Positions 17,381 to 25,860 of a DNA stretch of 55,301 nt are shown in pieces (position 1 is the stretch's first letter; every line of letters begins with the position of its first letter). The notes beneath the pieces were generated by a model. That model was given only the letters and a program-made list of their open reading frames with translations. It was not told where the DNA came from and did not search any database. The stretch is taken from NCBI RefSeq assembly GCF_004565465.1, contig NZ_SRHY01000020.1, positions 1 through 55,301 on the forward strand, in the 5' to 3' direction. Source of the DNA: Lentibacillus salicampi (GTDB lineage: Bacteria > Bacillota > Bacilli > Bacillales > Amphibacillaceae). The position numbers and the translations under genes are program-made.

Positions 17381-17620
17381 AGAATCGGCAGAAGAGCAAA
17401 AGAATCGGCAGAAGAGCAAAAGAATCGGCAGAAGAGCGAAAGAATCGGCAGAAGAACGGAAATATCAGCAGAAGAGCGGAAATATCGGCAGAAGAGCGGA
17501 AATATCGGCAGAAGAGCGGAAATATCGGCAGAAGAGCGAAAGAATCGGCAGAAGAGCGGAAATATCGGCAGAAGAGCGGAAATATCAGCAGAAGAGCGAA
17601 AGAATCAGCAGAAGGGCGAA
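17381..17620. repeat. Tandem array of twelve 20-bp units
   Basis: Twelve contiguous units of exactly 20 bp, consensus AGAATCGGCAGAAGAGCGAA. A 12-bp core (CGGCAGAAGAGC, or CAGC in some) is near constant. The other 8 bp are one of two words, GGAAATAT or (G/A)AAAGAAT, which change as blocks across unit borders. Because 20 is not a multiple of 3, long open frames on both strands are artefacts of the repeat. It lies between metA and sbcD. There are no unique spacers, so it is not CRISPR. Confidence 0.9.
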
Positions 17621-17709
17621 TATTATCCTTTTTCTCGACCATCTTCACACGGTAGACTTGTTTTGTATTATAATAGATAAATAGAATGGAACGGAAAGGA
17701 GACAAGCCC

Positions 17710-18900
17710 ATGAAATTATTTCATACAGCGGACTGGCATTTGGGAAAACTCGTTCAGGGCGTATATATGACGGAGGATCAGCGTTATGTGCTGGAACAAT
17801 TCACGAAAGCCGTTGAAGAGGAAAAACCGGATGCAGTGATCATTGCCGGGGATTTGTATGATCGCGCGGTGCCGCCGACGGAAGCGGTACACCTGTTGGA
17901 CGAGGTCTTGAGCAGGATCGTGCTTGAATTGAAAACGCCGGTGCTTGCGGTGGCGGGGAATCATGACAGCCCCGGCCGTCTCAATTTTGGCAGTAATATT
18001 ATGAAACAAAACGGTTTTCATATCGTGGGAAATTTCAGCGATAACCTGCAGCCGGTAGTCCTAAATGATGAACATGGTCCCGTCCATTTTCATCTTGTGC
18101 CCTATTGTGATCCAAGTGTTGTGCGGACAACATTGGAAGATGAAGACATCCGCAGTCACAATGAAGCAGCGGGAAAAGTTGTGGAGCATCTTTACCGGCA
18201 AATGGATCCGGAGGCCCGCCATATCTACATCGGTCATGCTTTTGTGACGCCGTTTGGCGAGGAAGAGGAGAATACGAGTGATTCGGAGCGGCCGCTTTCC
18301 ATTGGCGGAGCAGAATATGTTGATGCGCATCATTTCGCGCCATTCCACTATACCGCATTGGGACACTTGCATCAGCCACACCATGTCAGCAACGAAACGG
18401 TCCGGTACTCAGGATCTATCCTTAAATATTCCATTTCCGAGGAACACCATCAAAAAGGCTTTTCTGTTGTCGAGATGGATGCCAGCGGGGATGTCTCGAT
18501 TGAGAAACGCGCATTGACGCCAATAAGAGATATGCGAACGGTTGAAGCGACAATGGAAGATTTATTGCCCCATCCGGTGTGTGATGATTATGTATTTGTC
18601 CGGCTGCTTGATGATGCACCTGTTTTGTCACCAATGGAACGGATCCGGTCGGTCTATCCAAATGCGATGCATGTCGAACGCGAAACGCCCGGATTTTTCA
18701 CAGGGCCGACCAGGGATAAACCAAAAGTGGACCGTAGCAGCATGAGTGATTTGGATCTTTTTAAAGCTTTTTACAAGGAAGTCAAGGGGACCGATGCCTC
18801 GGAGGAAACGGAAGCAATTTTCAAAGAGGTTCTCGATAAACGTTTAAAGGATGAACAGGAAACGGTTGATTCCGGAGAAGAAAAAGCGGTATCGAAATAA
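17710..18900 (+). CDS. sbcD: Exonuclease subunit SbcD (Mre11 family)
   Basis: A 396-residue metallophosphoesterase nuclease that works with SbcC to open hairpins and process DNA ends. The Mre11 motifs are intact: HTADWHLGK (residues 4-12), IAGDLYDR, AGNHDSPGR, GHAFVTPFG and ALGHLHQPHH. ATG 17710 has AAGGAG upstream. A TATAAT at 17669-17674 is a possible -10. It is followed 30 nt later by sbcC. Hairpin-cleaving SbcCD next to a tandem repeat array is a suggestive but unproven pairing. Confidence 0.93.
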   Translation: MKLFHTADWHLGKLVQGVYMTEDQRYVLEQFTKAVEEEKPDAVIIAGDLYDRAVPPTEAVHLLDEVLSRIVLELKTPVLAVAGNHDSPGRLNFGSNIMKQNGFHIVGNFSDNLQPVVLNDEHGPVHFHLVPYCDPSVVRTTLEDEDIRSHNEAAGKVVEHLYRQMDPEARHIYIGHAFVTPFGEEEENTSDSERPLSIGGAEYVDAHHFAPFHYTALGHLHQPHHVSNETVRYSGSILKYSISEEHHQKGFSVVEMDASGDVSIEKRALTPIRDMRTVEATMEDLLPHPVCDDYVFVRLLDDAPVLSPMERIRSVYPNAMHVERETPGFFTGPTRDKPKVDRSSMSDLDLFKAFYKEVKGTDASEETEAIFKEVLDKRLKDEQETVDSGEEKAVSK

Positions 18901-18930
18901 CACGCCAGGGAAGAAAGGAGAGAAAATACC

Positions 18931-21900
18931 TTGAAACCTCTTAAATTGACGATGACGGCATTTGGCCCGTATAAAAATACCGAAATAATAGACTTCACAG
19001 AACTTGAAGGGAATAAACTGTTTGTCATTTCCGGCAATACGGGGGCGGGAAAAACAACGATCTTTGATGGCATCTGTTTTGCATTGTATGGAAGTGCCAG
19101 TGGAACGGATCGAGAGGATAATCGGATGCTGCGCAGTGATTTTGCCGATGATGATACCCATACATCGGTTGAACTGGAATTTGAACTGAATGGGCATTTT
19201 TACCGTGTTTTCCGTCAGCTGGGGCATGTAAAGCAGGGAAACAAAACCAAGACCGGCGAACGTTATGAGTTTTATGAAGAAGTGGATGGGAAAGATATCC
19301 CTTGTGTTGACAGGCAAATGGTTTCTGAGATTAATAAAAAGGCAGAGGCGCTCATTGGTCTCACGCAGGATCAGTTTAAGCAGATTGTTATGTTGCCTCA
19401 GGGCGAGTTTCGCAAACTATTAACGTCAGAAACGGAAAATAAAGAAGCGATTTTAAGACGGATTTTTAAAACAGAATCGTATAAGCAGTTGAATGAGCTG
19501 CTGAAACAAAAGAAAGATGATGTCCGGAAGAAGTTTGACCGCGAAGCACAAATGCGTGACCATTACATTCAAACGATTTTTGCCACATTGCCGAAACGTG
19601 AAGAGTCTCCACTGTTTCAGATTCTGGATGAGGCGTATTATAATGTCCATCAGGTTATCACCGGACTGGATGATGAAATTCAGTTTTACCATGATCAAAT
19701 CGCCGCTGATCAGCAAACCTATGAACAAGCGTATAACAAACATGGCCAAAAACAATCCGAATTTCACGAGGCAAAAGCATTGAATGACCGTTTTCAGGAG
19801 TTGGAACAGAAAGAAAAGCAGCTGAAAAAGCTGCAGAAACAGGTTCCGGCCTTTACGCAAAAGGAAAAACAGCTGGAAGCAGCAGAACGGGCAAGCAAAA
19901 TGGATGTCTATGAAAGTCAGGCAGCCGACTGGCGGAAGGAAGAACAAACAAAAGCCAGTAACCTTAAGCAAGCACAAACTGCCAGCCAACAAGCTGCGAC
20001 CAAATTGGAAAATGCGCAGTCAACCTATAAGCAGGAAGAAAGCAACCAGGGCAAACGAGATGAGACAAGCAAACAACTGGACCGGCTGCAGGAATTTCTG
20101 CCAACCGTCAAAGATATCGAGGAACGAAAGCGCTACTTGGATAAATTAAAACAACAGACGAGTCAAGCGCACCATGACCTGGAAAAAGCAACCGTTCAAC
20201 TGCGTGAGAAAAGTGAAGCGGCGGATAACCTTAATAAGCAGATGAATACAATGGATCAGGCGGTTAGTCAATTGCCTGAAAAACAGCAAGCACTGAATGA
20301 TATGCGAGAACAGGTGCGAGTGTTGATGAAGTTTCTTGAATTGAAGCAGAAACAGACACAAGTTGACCAGGATCTGCAAACAAACGAAACGGCCTTTCTG
20401 GATGCAAAACGAAAATATGATGAATTGGAACAAGACTGGATGCACAATCAGGCAAGTGTTTTGGCTGCTCACTTGCATGACGGTGAACGTTGCCCGGTAT
20501 GCGGTAGCTTTGAACATCCGCACAAGGCCGGTGACCACGAAAAGGATCTGACAAAAGAGCAGCTTGAAGCATGCAAAAAAGAATTGGATGTAAAAGATCG
20601 TCGTTACCGGGATGCTGCTGCCACTCAGAAATCAAACGCTTCGCAGCTGGAAGAGAAAAAGGAAGAACTCATGCAGTATCAAATTCAGTCTGAGGATGCG
20701 GAAACTCTTAAGGAACAACTCACCCAAAAAGGAAAACAGTTGAATGAAGATGTTGAGACCTTGAAGAAACAGAGTGAGGACCTTAAAAAGACCAAGGAAG
20801 CGCATGTACAAGCTACAGAAGCATTAAAACAATTGGAAACAGCCAAAGACCGGCTCAATAAAACATATCAGGACCAGCATACATCGTATGAAAAAGCCAA
20901 GGCCGTTTACGACGAACGTCTGCGTAACATTCCCGAAGAAGTGCGCGTATTAGCAGAATTGGAAAAGCAAATTAAACAAACGACAGAGCAAAAGTCCCAG
21001 CTGGAAAAAGCGTGGGAAGACGCTCAGGTGAAGCTGCAACAGGCGAAAGAAGAGCAGGCCAAAGCAACTGCTGAAAAGGCAAATGCGGAAAAACAATTGG
21101 CAGAAACAAGCAACAAACGGGAAAAATCGGAGACCACGTTTAAAACAGCCCTTGAACAGGCAGGATTTGAATCAGAAGAAGCCTACCAACAGGCCAAAAC
21201 GCCTCCATCCGAACGGGATAGACTGAAAGCGTCGATTCAGCAATTCAATGAAAGCCGTTCAGCATTGACCCAGGTCGTGACCGATTTACGAGCAGCATTA
21301 AACGACAAACAAAAAATGGACCTGACCGCCATCCAAACACAGCTCGACCAATTAAAACAAGCCTATGAACAGGCATTGAAACAATTAAACCTGTCGAAAG
21401 AATATCATCAGGATGCGTCCGATTTAAAAGTCAATATAATGGAGACAAACGAGCGGGTCGTTGTGCTTGAAAAAGAGCTGGCAACCATTACGGATTTGTA
21501 TGATGTTTTACGCGGCCAGAACGATCAAAAAATTTCTTTTGAACGCTATTTACAGATTGAATATTTGGAGCGGATCATTGAGGCAGCCAATGGACGCCTG
21601 AAAGATCTGTCCAATGGTCAATTTTACTTAATGCGCAGTGACCGTCAGGAGTCGCACGGCAGACAGAGTGGCCTTGCCCTCGATGTATACGATGCCTACA
21701 CTGGCCAGACACGCGATGTGAAGACATTATCGGGTGGTGAAAAATTTAACGCCTCATTGTGCCTGGCTCTTGGCATGTCTGACGTGATTCAGAGCTTTCA
21801 AGGGAATATCTCAATTGACACGATGTTCATCGATGAAGGATTCGGGTCACTGGACGAGGAAACATTGAATAAGTCGGTCGATACATTAATTGATTTACAG

Positions 21901-22020
21901 CAATCGGGCCGTATGATCGGTGTTATCTCCCATGTGCAGGATCTGAAAGCGATGCTCCCGGCAAGACTGGACGTTGTGAAAACAAAAGAAGGATCGAGCA
22001 GGACGGAATTTGTGACGTGA
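18931..22020 (+). CDS. sbcC: Exonuclease subunit SbcC (Rad50 family)
   Basis: A 1029-residue SMC-like ATPase. The Walker A motif GNTGAGKTT lies near residues 35-43. Long coiled coils flank a zinc hook CPVCGSFEHP (Cys521, Cys524). The signature LSGGEKFNASLCLALGMSD starts at about 933, and Walker B MFIDEGFGSLDEETL at about 965-979. It forms the SbcCD complex with the upstream nuclease for recombination and repair. The start is TTG 18931 with AAAGGAG upstream. Length and organisation are normal. Confidence 0.94.
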   Translation: MKPLKLTMTAFGPYKNTEIIDFTELEGNKLFVISGNTGAGKTTIFDGICFALYGSASGTDREDNRMLRSDFADDDTHTSVELEFELNGHFYRVFRQLGHVKQGNKTKTGERYEFYEEVDGKDIPCVDRQMVSEINKKAEALIGLTQDQFKQIVMLPQGEFRKLLTSETENKEAILRRIFKTESYKQLNELLKQKKDDVRKKFDREAQMRDHYIQTIFATLPKREESPLFQILDEAYYNVHQVITGLDDEIQFYHDQIAADQQTYEQAYNKHGQKQSEFHEAKALNDRFQELEQKEKQLKKLQKQVPAFTQKEKQLEAAERASKMDVYESQAADWRKEEQTKASNLKQAQTASQQAATKLENAQSTYKQEESNQGKRDETSKQLDRLQEFLPTVKDIEERKRYLDKLKQQTSQAHHDLEKATVQLREKSEAADNLNKQMNTMDQAVSQLPEKQQALNDMREQVRVLMKFLELKQKQTQVDQDLQTNETAFLDAKRKYDELEQDWMHNQASVLAAHLHDGERCPVCGSFEHPHKAGDHEKDLTKEQLEACKKELDVKDRRYRDAAATQKSNASQLEEKKEELMQYQIQSEDAETLKEQLTQKGKQLNEDVETLKKQSEDLKKTKEAHVQATEALKQLETAKDRLNKTYQDQHTSYEKAKAVYDERLRNIPEEVRVLAELEKQIKQTTEQKSQLEKAWEDAQVKLQQAKEEQAKATAEKANAEKQLAETSNKREKSETTFKTALEQAGFESEEAYQQAKTPPSERDRLKASIQQFNESRSALTQVVTDLRAALNDKQKMDLTAIQTQLDQLKQAYEQALKQLNLSKEYHQDASDLKVNIMETNERVVVLEKELATITDLYDVLRGQNDQKISFERYLQIEYLERIIEAANGRLKDLSNGQFYLMRSDRQESHGRQSGLALDVYDAYTGQTRDVKTLSGGEKFNASLCLALGMSDVIQSFQGNISIDTMFIDEGFGSLDEETLNKSVDTLIDLQQSGRMIGVISHVQDLKAMLPARLDVVKTKEGSSRTEFVT

Positions 22021-22022
22021 GT

Positions 22023-22049
22023 GGGACACGGGGTCAGACCCCGTGTCCC
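22023..22049 (+). terminator. Perfect 12-bp hairpin after sbcC
   Basis: GGGACACGGGGT pairs perfectly with ACCCCGTGTCCC around a CAG loop, 3 nt after the sbcC stop. Only CTTT follows, so termination strength is uncertain. Hairpins built on GGGGTCAGACCCC occur as dispersed palindromes in many genomes, so a REP-like origin is possible. Confidence 0.55.
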
Positions 22050-22261
22050 CTTTATCGAACAAAAATATTTCAAAAAATTCTGTTAATATAAGTACATAGA
22101 CCCAATCGTATAAATTTATGGTTTTCTCTAACAATAGCCGATGGTACGCAATTATTTGTCCTCCCTATATTTTATAATGAAATGGAAGTTGATTTGATTA
22201 TTTCCCATTGCACTGTTTAAATGACAAAACGTTTGCTCTGGAGGTGATTCCTATTCCGTAC

Positions 22262-23764
22262 ATGAGACGTGATGATGCATCGATTCATTACCGCTTCATC
22301 GATTCGGATAACCCGGCGGTGACGGATACACTCATCCTTTTGCATGGGCTGGGACCTGATATGAACAGCTGGAATTTTGCCCTTCCATTTTTTCGGCAGA
22401 ATTATCATGTGTTATTGTATGATCTTCGCGGGTTTGGGGAAAGCCATGCCGGTGAAGAGAAGGTGACACTGTCTCTGCTGACCGAAGATTTAGCCTTTCT
22501 CATACAGGAACTGAACATCGGAAACTATCATGTGATTGCACAGGGTTTTTCAGGATTTATCGGGGTGAAGCATGCCACGGACCATCATGACGACAATCTC
22601 CTAACATTGACACTCATGACGGCGCCCGTTTATTTTCCGAAGCAGCTTGGGAATAAAGTTATTCAGGAACGGAAGGAATTTGTGGAGAGGGAAGGATCGT
22701 TTTACCCGTTGGCCAACCAGATTATTAAACAAAACTGTTATCCGCTCACCGAAGAGAAGGCTTCCATCCTGTTTCATGCGTACAATCAGGTTTCGACGCA
22801 AGTCTACTTTGAATTGTTTCGGAACCACTTTGCAGACAACGCGGCAGAGCAATTAAATCGTATCCAGGTGCCAACCCTGCTTTTATCGGGGGCTGAAGAT
22901 GATGTATACCCGCCGGAACTTTTCGGTGCCAGTTTGCAGTTTTATCGGAATGCCAGACATTATACAATCCCGAATGCATCGTTTATGATGCAGATGGACC
23001 AGCCGAAGCTGACAGCGGACTGGATTCATCAATTTATCGGAAAAAGTACCGCTCAGCCTGGATACACCAATGACACGTACCGACAAGCATTGAACACCGA
23101 AATGTATACCGAGATGTATGAGTTGAGCCGGCAGAATAAGGTGACCAAACTTGATGTGACAATTCTGGACGGTTTTAGTGTTTATCTGAATGGTCAGCGG
23201 GTGCACGGCTTGTGGGGCAAACGAAAAGCAAAGCAGCTGCTCATCTACCTGACTTTACAACAGTCAGCAACTCGTGAGGAACTGTGTGACGCATTCTGGC
23301 CGGATACGGATCTAAAAAGTGCCAAAAACAGCCTGCGCGTCGCATTGCACCATTTGAAGAAAATATTTGCAGAGGTAAGCAAAACACCTATCCTCTACGG
23401 TGATAAGGAATTTGTCTTTTTACAAGGTGAGACCAAGTCTGATTTGCAGGACTTTATGAAAGAGATTGCGCTTGCCCATCAACAGGAAAGCGATGAATTA
23501 AGAGCTGTTGCATATGAGCAATTAATACGGAATGTACCGACAAATCCGCTTCCAGGGTTGTATGAAGAATGGTTTCTGGATTTGCGCGAACACCTGGAAA
23601 AAGACTTAGGAACAATGGCTCTGTTCCTGGCAGATAATTATGAAAAACAACATGACGACCATAAGTGCCTCGATTTTATGAAGTTGGCAATCGATTATTA
23701 CAGTGATGACCCGCATTTAATTGAGCGACTTGATGCATTGGAAAGGCGCTTGATCAGTGGATAG
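22262..23764 (+). CDS. Alpha/beta-hydrolase fused to SARP/BTAD-type regulator
   Basis: About 500 residues. The first 265 form an alpha/beta-hydrolase domain: HGLGPDMNSW oxyanion region, nucleophile elbow QGFSGF (Ser97) and acid SGAEDDVYPP. The usual catalytic-histidine position (G-H in 'NAGH...QP') reads NASFMMQMDQP, so the histidine appears lost and the domain may sense rather than cleave. Residues about 297-385 form an OmpR/SARP-type winged helix (LWGKRKAKQLLIYLTL, EELCDAFWPD, NSLRVALHHLKK). A BTAD-like helical C-terminus ends the protein. The start is uncertain: GGAGGTG lies 15 nt before ATG 22262. Target genes unknown. Confidence 0.75.
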   Translation: MRRDDASIHYRFIDSDNPAVTDTLILLHGLGPDMNSWNFALPFFRQNYHVLLYDLRGFGESHAGEEKVTLSLLTEDLAFLIQELNIGNYHVIAQGFSGFIGVKHATDHHDDNLLTLTLMTAPVYFPKQLGNKVIQERKEFVEREGSFYPLANQIIKQNCYPLTEEKASILFHAYNQVSTQVYFELFRNHFADNAAEQLNRIQVPTLLLSGAEDDVYPPELFGASLQFYRNARHYTIPNASFMMQMDQPKLTADWIHQFIGKSTAQPGYTNDTYRQALNTEMYTEMYELSRQNKVTKLDVTILDGFSVYLNGQRVHGLWGKRKAKQLLIYLTLQQSATREELCDAFWPDTDLKSAKNSLRVALHHLKKIFAEVSKTPILYGDKEFVFLQGETKSDLQDFMKEIALAHQQESDELRAVAYEQLIRNVPTNPLPGLYEEWFLDLREHLEKDLGTMALFLADNYEKQHDDHKCLDFMKLAIDYYSDDPHLIERLDALERRLISG

Positions 23765-23892
23765 ACGATATCTTTTAAAAAATGCCATCTTTTTCAATCT
23801 GTAATGGATCAGTAATGAAGATTTTGCTAATGTTCTATATAAAGAATAACGATGCAACGATTGCGCGTGTCAACAAAACAACCATATGGTCA

Positions 23893-23972
23893 GAAAAGGC
23901 AAACTCATCGAAAGGTGGGGGCGCAAAGTCACAGGTCTTCCATGGCAACATGATGACGGCTGGACTGCCTGC
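23893..23972 (+). promoter_or_regulatory. Cyclic di-GMP-I (GEMM-I) riboswitch
   Basis: The aptamer core GGCAAAC is followed by a P2 hairpin CTCATC-GAAA-GGTGGG with the GNRA tetraloop, the conserved GGCGCAAAG joint, a P3 helix closed by GTCA/TGAC, and the 3' strand GGCTGGACTGCC that pairs back to GGCA. This matches the class I consensus. A GGTACG-TAT-CGTACC hairpin (23973-23987) follows and could form part of the expression platform. It leads directly into the SinI-like gene. Confidence 0.82.
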
Positions 23973-24019
23973 GGTACGTATCGTACCAGATGGGAGAACG
24001 TATGATTGGGTAACCTCGT

Positions 24020-24157
24020 TTGAGACATGATGAAGAATGGATTACTCTTATCAAGGAAGCAAGGGAACTGGGATTAAGTGTTGAAGAGGTAAGGTCATTT
24101 CTGAAGGGGGACATTCGTGTGAAAGAGGGGGCTAAAGAAGAGCATTTGCAGGATTGA
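24020..24157 (+). CDS. SinI-like anti-repressor protein
   Basis: A 45-residue protein: after four residues comes DEEWITLIKEARELGLSVEE, then VRSFLKG. This is the SinI domain (B. subtilis SinI: DQEWVELMVEAKEANISPEEIRKYL). SinI binds the repressor SinR and frees biofilm and motility genes; no SinR-like protein is in the window. TTG 24020 is the only usable start. In the same frame, ATG 24002 has a good GGGAG site but hits TAA at its fourth codon. The gene may be read by reinitiation or may be newly disabled. A terminator follows. Confidence 0.62.
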   Translation: MRHDEEWITLIKEARELGLSVEEVRSFLKGDIRVKEGAKEEHLQD

Positions 24158-24173
24158 ACACTGCTTGTTAACG

Positions 24174-24206
24174 AAAATCGTATTCGAAGTGTGAATGCGA
24201 TTTTTT
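24174..24206 (+). terminator. Terminator after SinI-like gene
   Basis: A 12-bp stem AAAATCGTATTC/GAATGCGATTTT with one G-U pair is followed by TT and further T. Confidence 0.8.
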
Positions 24207-24305
24207 GTTTAGGACATGAGCGTTCTATTCGTATTTCTCACCTTTTGATACAAACCACTAAAACCGGTAACAATAAGGACAAATCATTTTTGCGGAGGAG
24301 CACAC

Positions 24306-24590
24306 ATGCCGGAATTGTCAGGAGTGGAAATCTATAAACAGTTACTGACATAAAAGATGGGCGGACAAACGATAACCGAAGCAGTGATTAATCGGGAAAA
24401 GTCAATTAATAGAAAACCGGAAGCATTTCAAATATGACGGGGCGGCGACGTTTCCAGGAGATACGAAAACAGGCGGCTATATTGGGAATACATATGTTTA
24501 CGACCGTGAAGGCGAAACATGCAAGCGATGTGGCGCAAGGAATACCTGTTATCCCGGAAGACGTTTTATTGCTCAGAATGTCAACAGTAG
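24306..24590 (+). pseudogene. Fpg/MutM-like DNA glycosylase remnant
   Basis: GCGGAGGAG and ATG 24306 open with MPELSGVEIYKQLL, the N-terminus of Fpg/Nei glycosylases, in which the Pro following Met is catalytic. A stop follows, then GGQTITEAVINREKSIN. The middle of the gene is missing. A different frame then gives the C-terminal zinc finger: GGYIGNTYVYDREGETC, KRCGARNTC, YCSECQQ, with TAG at 24588-24590. Some 200 residues are deleted, so no active enzyme can result. It lies immediately upstream of an endonuclease IV gene, its natural repair partner. Confidence 0.72.
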
Positions 24591-24601
24591 GTGGAGATCA
24601 T

Positions 24602-25471
24602 ATGAAATTTGGCAGTCATGTATCGATAAGAGATGGCTATTCAGGAGCAGCAAAATTAGCAGCGTCCATGAATGCGTCAGCTTTTCAATATTTTCCGAAG
24701 AACCCTAGAAGTTTATCCATTAAAGATTTCAACAGGGATGATGCAGCAGCATGTAAACATTATTGCGCCGGAAATGGTCTTGAATCGATTGCACATACGC
24801 CATATCCGACAACCTTGACACCTAAAACTGCTCCGAAAAGGGAGACTGTTGTTGATTCGCTGCATAATGATTTGGAAATTGCCAATGCGTGTGGATCGCT
24901 TGGTATTGTGGTACACTTCGGAAAGCAGATTAGCCCTGACGATCCGCTGGCAAGTTATCGGCTCATGATAGACATGCTTAACGACGTTCTACGTGAATGG
25001 AAAGGAAATTGCAAAATACTGCTGGAAAATACTGCAGGAAAGCCCGGTACGATTGGAACGACGCTGGAAGAGCTCATTCAAGTGCGCAACTTATGTGAAC
25101 ACCCGGAGAAAATTGGGTTTTGTTTGGACACGTGTCACGCGTTTGCGAGTGGTTTATGGAACGGTAATAACTGGAATGAAGTGTTGGACAACGGGATAGA
25201 ATTAGGATATTTTGACCATTTATTAGCCATCCACTTCAACAATTCCAAGTATTCCCCAGAGTCAGGTAAGGACCGTCATGCCAATATTTTTGATCATGGC
25301 TATATAACCACAGACCAATTTGATCAATTGCTGCACACACCTCCATTAAGGGATATACCGTTTATTCTGGAAACGCCCAAAGAGGAGATTTCGCATAAGG
25401 ACGAGATAAAGCAATTGCAGGAAAGGTGGGGAGATGATAAGGGAAATTCTGGACGAAAAGCAGAAAGGTAA
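24602..25471 (+). CDS. nfo: Deoxyribonuclease IV (endonuclease IV)
   Basis: A 289-residue TIM-barrel AP endonuclease that cuts DNA 5' to abasic sites in base-excision repair. Metal-site motifs in order are IAHTPYP, VVHFGKQ, ILLENTAGKPG, FCLDTCHAFASG, IHFNNSKYSPESGKDRHANI (with HANIFDHGYI) and FILETPKEE. ATG 24602 follows GGTGGAG and lies 11 nt after the stop of the glycosylase ruin, so both once formed a repair operon. It is clearly divergent from the main Bacillus Nfo and may be a second family member. Confidence 0.85.
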   Translation: MKFGSHVSIRDGYSGAAKLAASMNASAFQYFPKNPRSLSIKDFNRDDAAACKHYCAGNGLESIAHTPYPTTLTPKTAPKRETVVDSLHNDLEIANACGSLGIVVHFGKQISPDDPLASYRLMIDMLNDVLREWKGNCKILLENTAGKPGTIGTTLEELIQVRNLCEHPEKIGFCLDTCHAFASGLWNGNNWNEVLDNGIELGYFDHLLAIHFNNSKYSPESGKDRHANIFDHGYITTDQFDQLLHTPPLRDIPFILETPKEEISHKDEIKQLQERWGDDKGNSGRKAER

Positions 25472-25539
25472 ATTGGAGAATGCCACTGCACAATAACCCT
25501 AGATGGTGTTTGTTCAAAGATAGAAAGTATAAAATTTTT

Positions 25540-25642
25540 GGCTACATGAAGTTCTTTGTCAGCAATGTAGCCATGTCCAGCTTCGACGTACAGGACGTAC
25601 TAGTGCCGGCGCTGGCACAGGACGTGCCGAATCTTAGCCGGC
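25540..25642 (+). ncRNA. Structured repeat, copy 3 (short subtype)
   Basis: A hairpin GGCTACAT/ATGTAGCC (25540-25572) is followed by GTAC-AGGAC-GTAC (25588-25600). An outer helix GCCGGC/GCCGGC (25605-25610 with 25637-25642) then encloses GGCAC-AGGAC-GTGCC. The order of hairpin, outer helix, inner AGGAC hairpin and CTTA joint is that of copies 1 and 2, with a third outer-helix sequence. It lies about 220 bp upstream of the symporter gene in the same orientation. Confidence 0.55.
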
Positions 25643-25860
25643 CGGCGCCTCCCCCTCGAGGTCTTAAGGAATCATTTTACACGGCAAATCCTGCCACTGC
25701 CACCACTGCAAATTCTTGTTAACCTTTTCGGGGGTGAACAAGGCGCCCCGCGCTTTTCTTAAAGAAATCATTCAGTTGCTTGTACGCTTTTATTAAAATA
25801 TAATAGTTTACGAGATACTGTCCAATGAAGACAGATACATATAGGATAGGAGCCTTTGGT

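Noticed and set aside
17381..17620. Possible CRISPR array
   Set aside because: Units are contiguous with two alternating words and no unique spacers; no cas genes nearby.
17256..17711. Long open frames on both strands across the 20-bp array, reading like repetitive proteins
   Set aside because: The array has a 20-bp period, so its frames repeat every 60 bp and stay open by composition; there is no good ribosome site.
22023..22049. REP/TnpA-associated palindrome
   Set aside because: The GGGGTCAGACCCC-type hairpin is suggestive, but with a single copy and a position just after sbcC a terminator is the simpler reading.
23782..24030. An 82-codon frame across the riboswitch
   Set aside because: It overlaps the c-di-GMP aptamer, has no homology and no proper ribosome site.
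25480..25722. An 80-codon frame after nfo
   Set aside because: It runs through the hairpins of the third structured repeat and has no homology.
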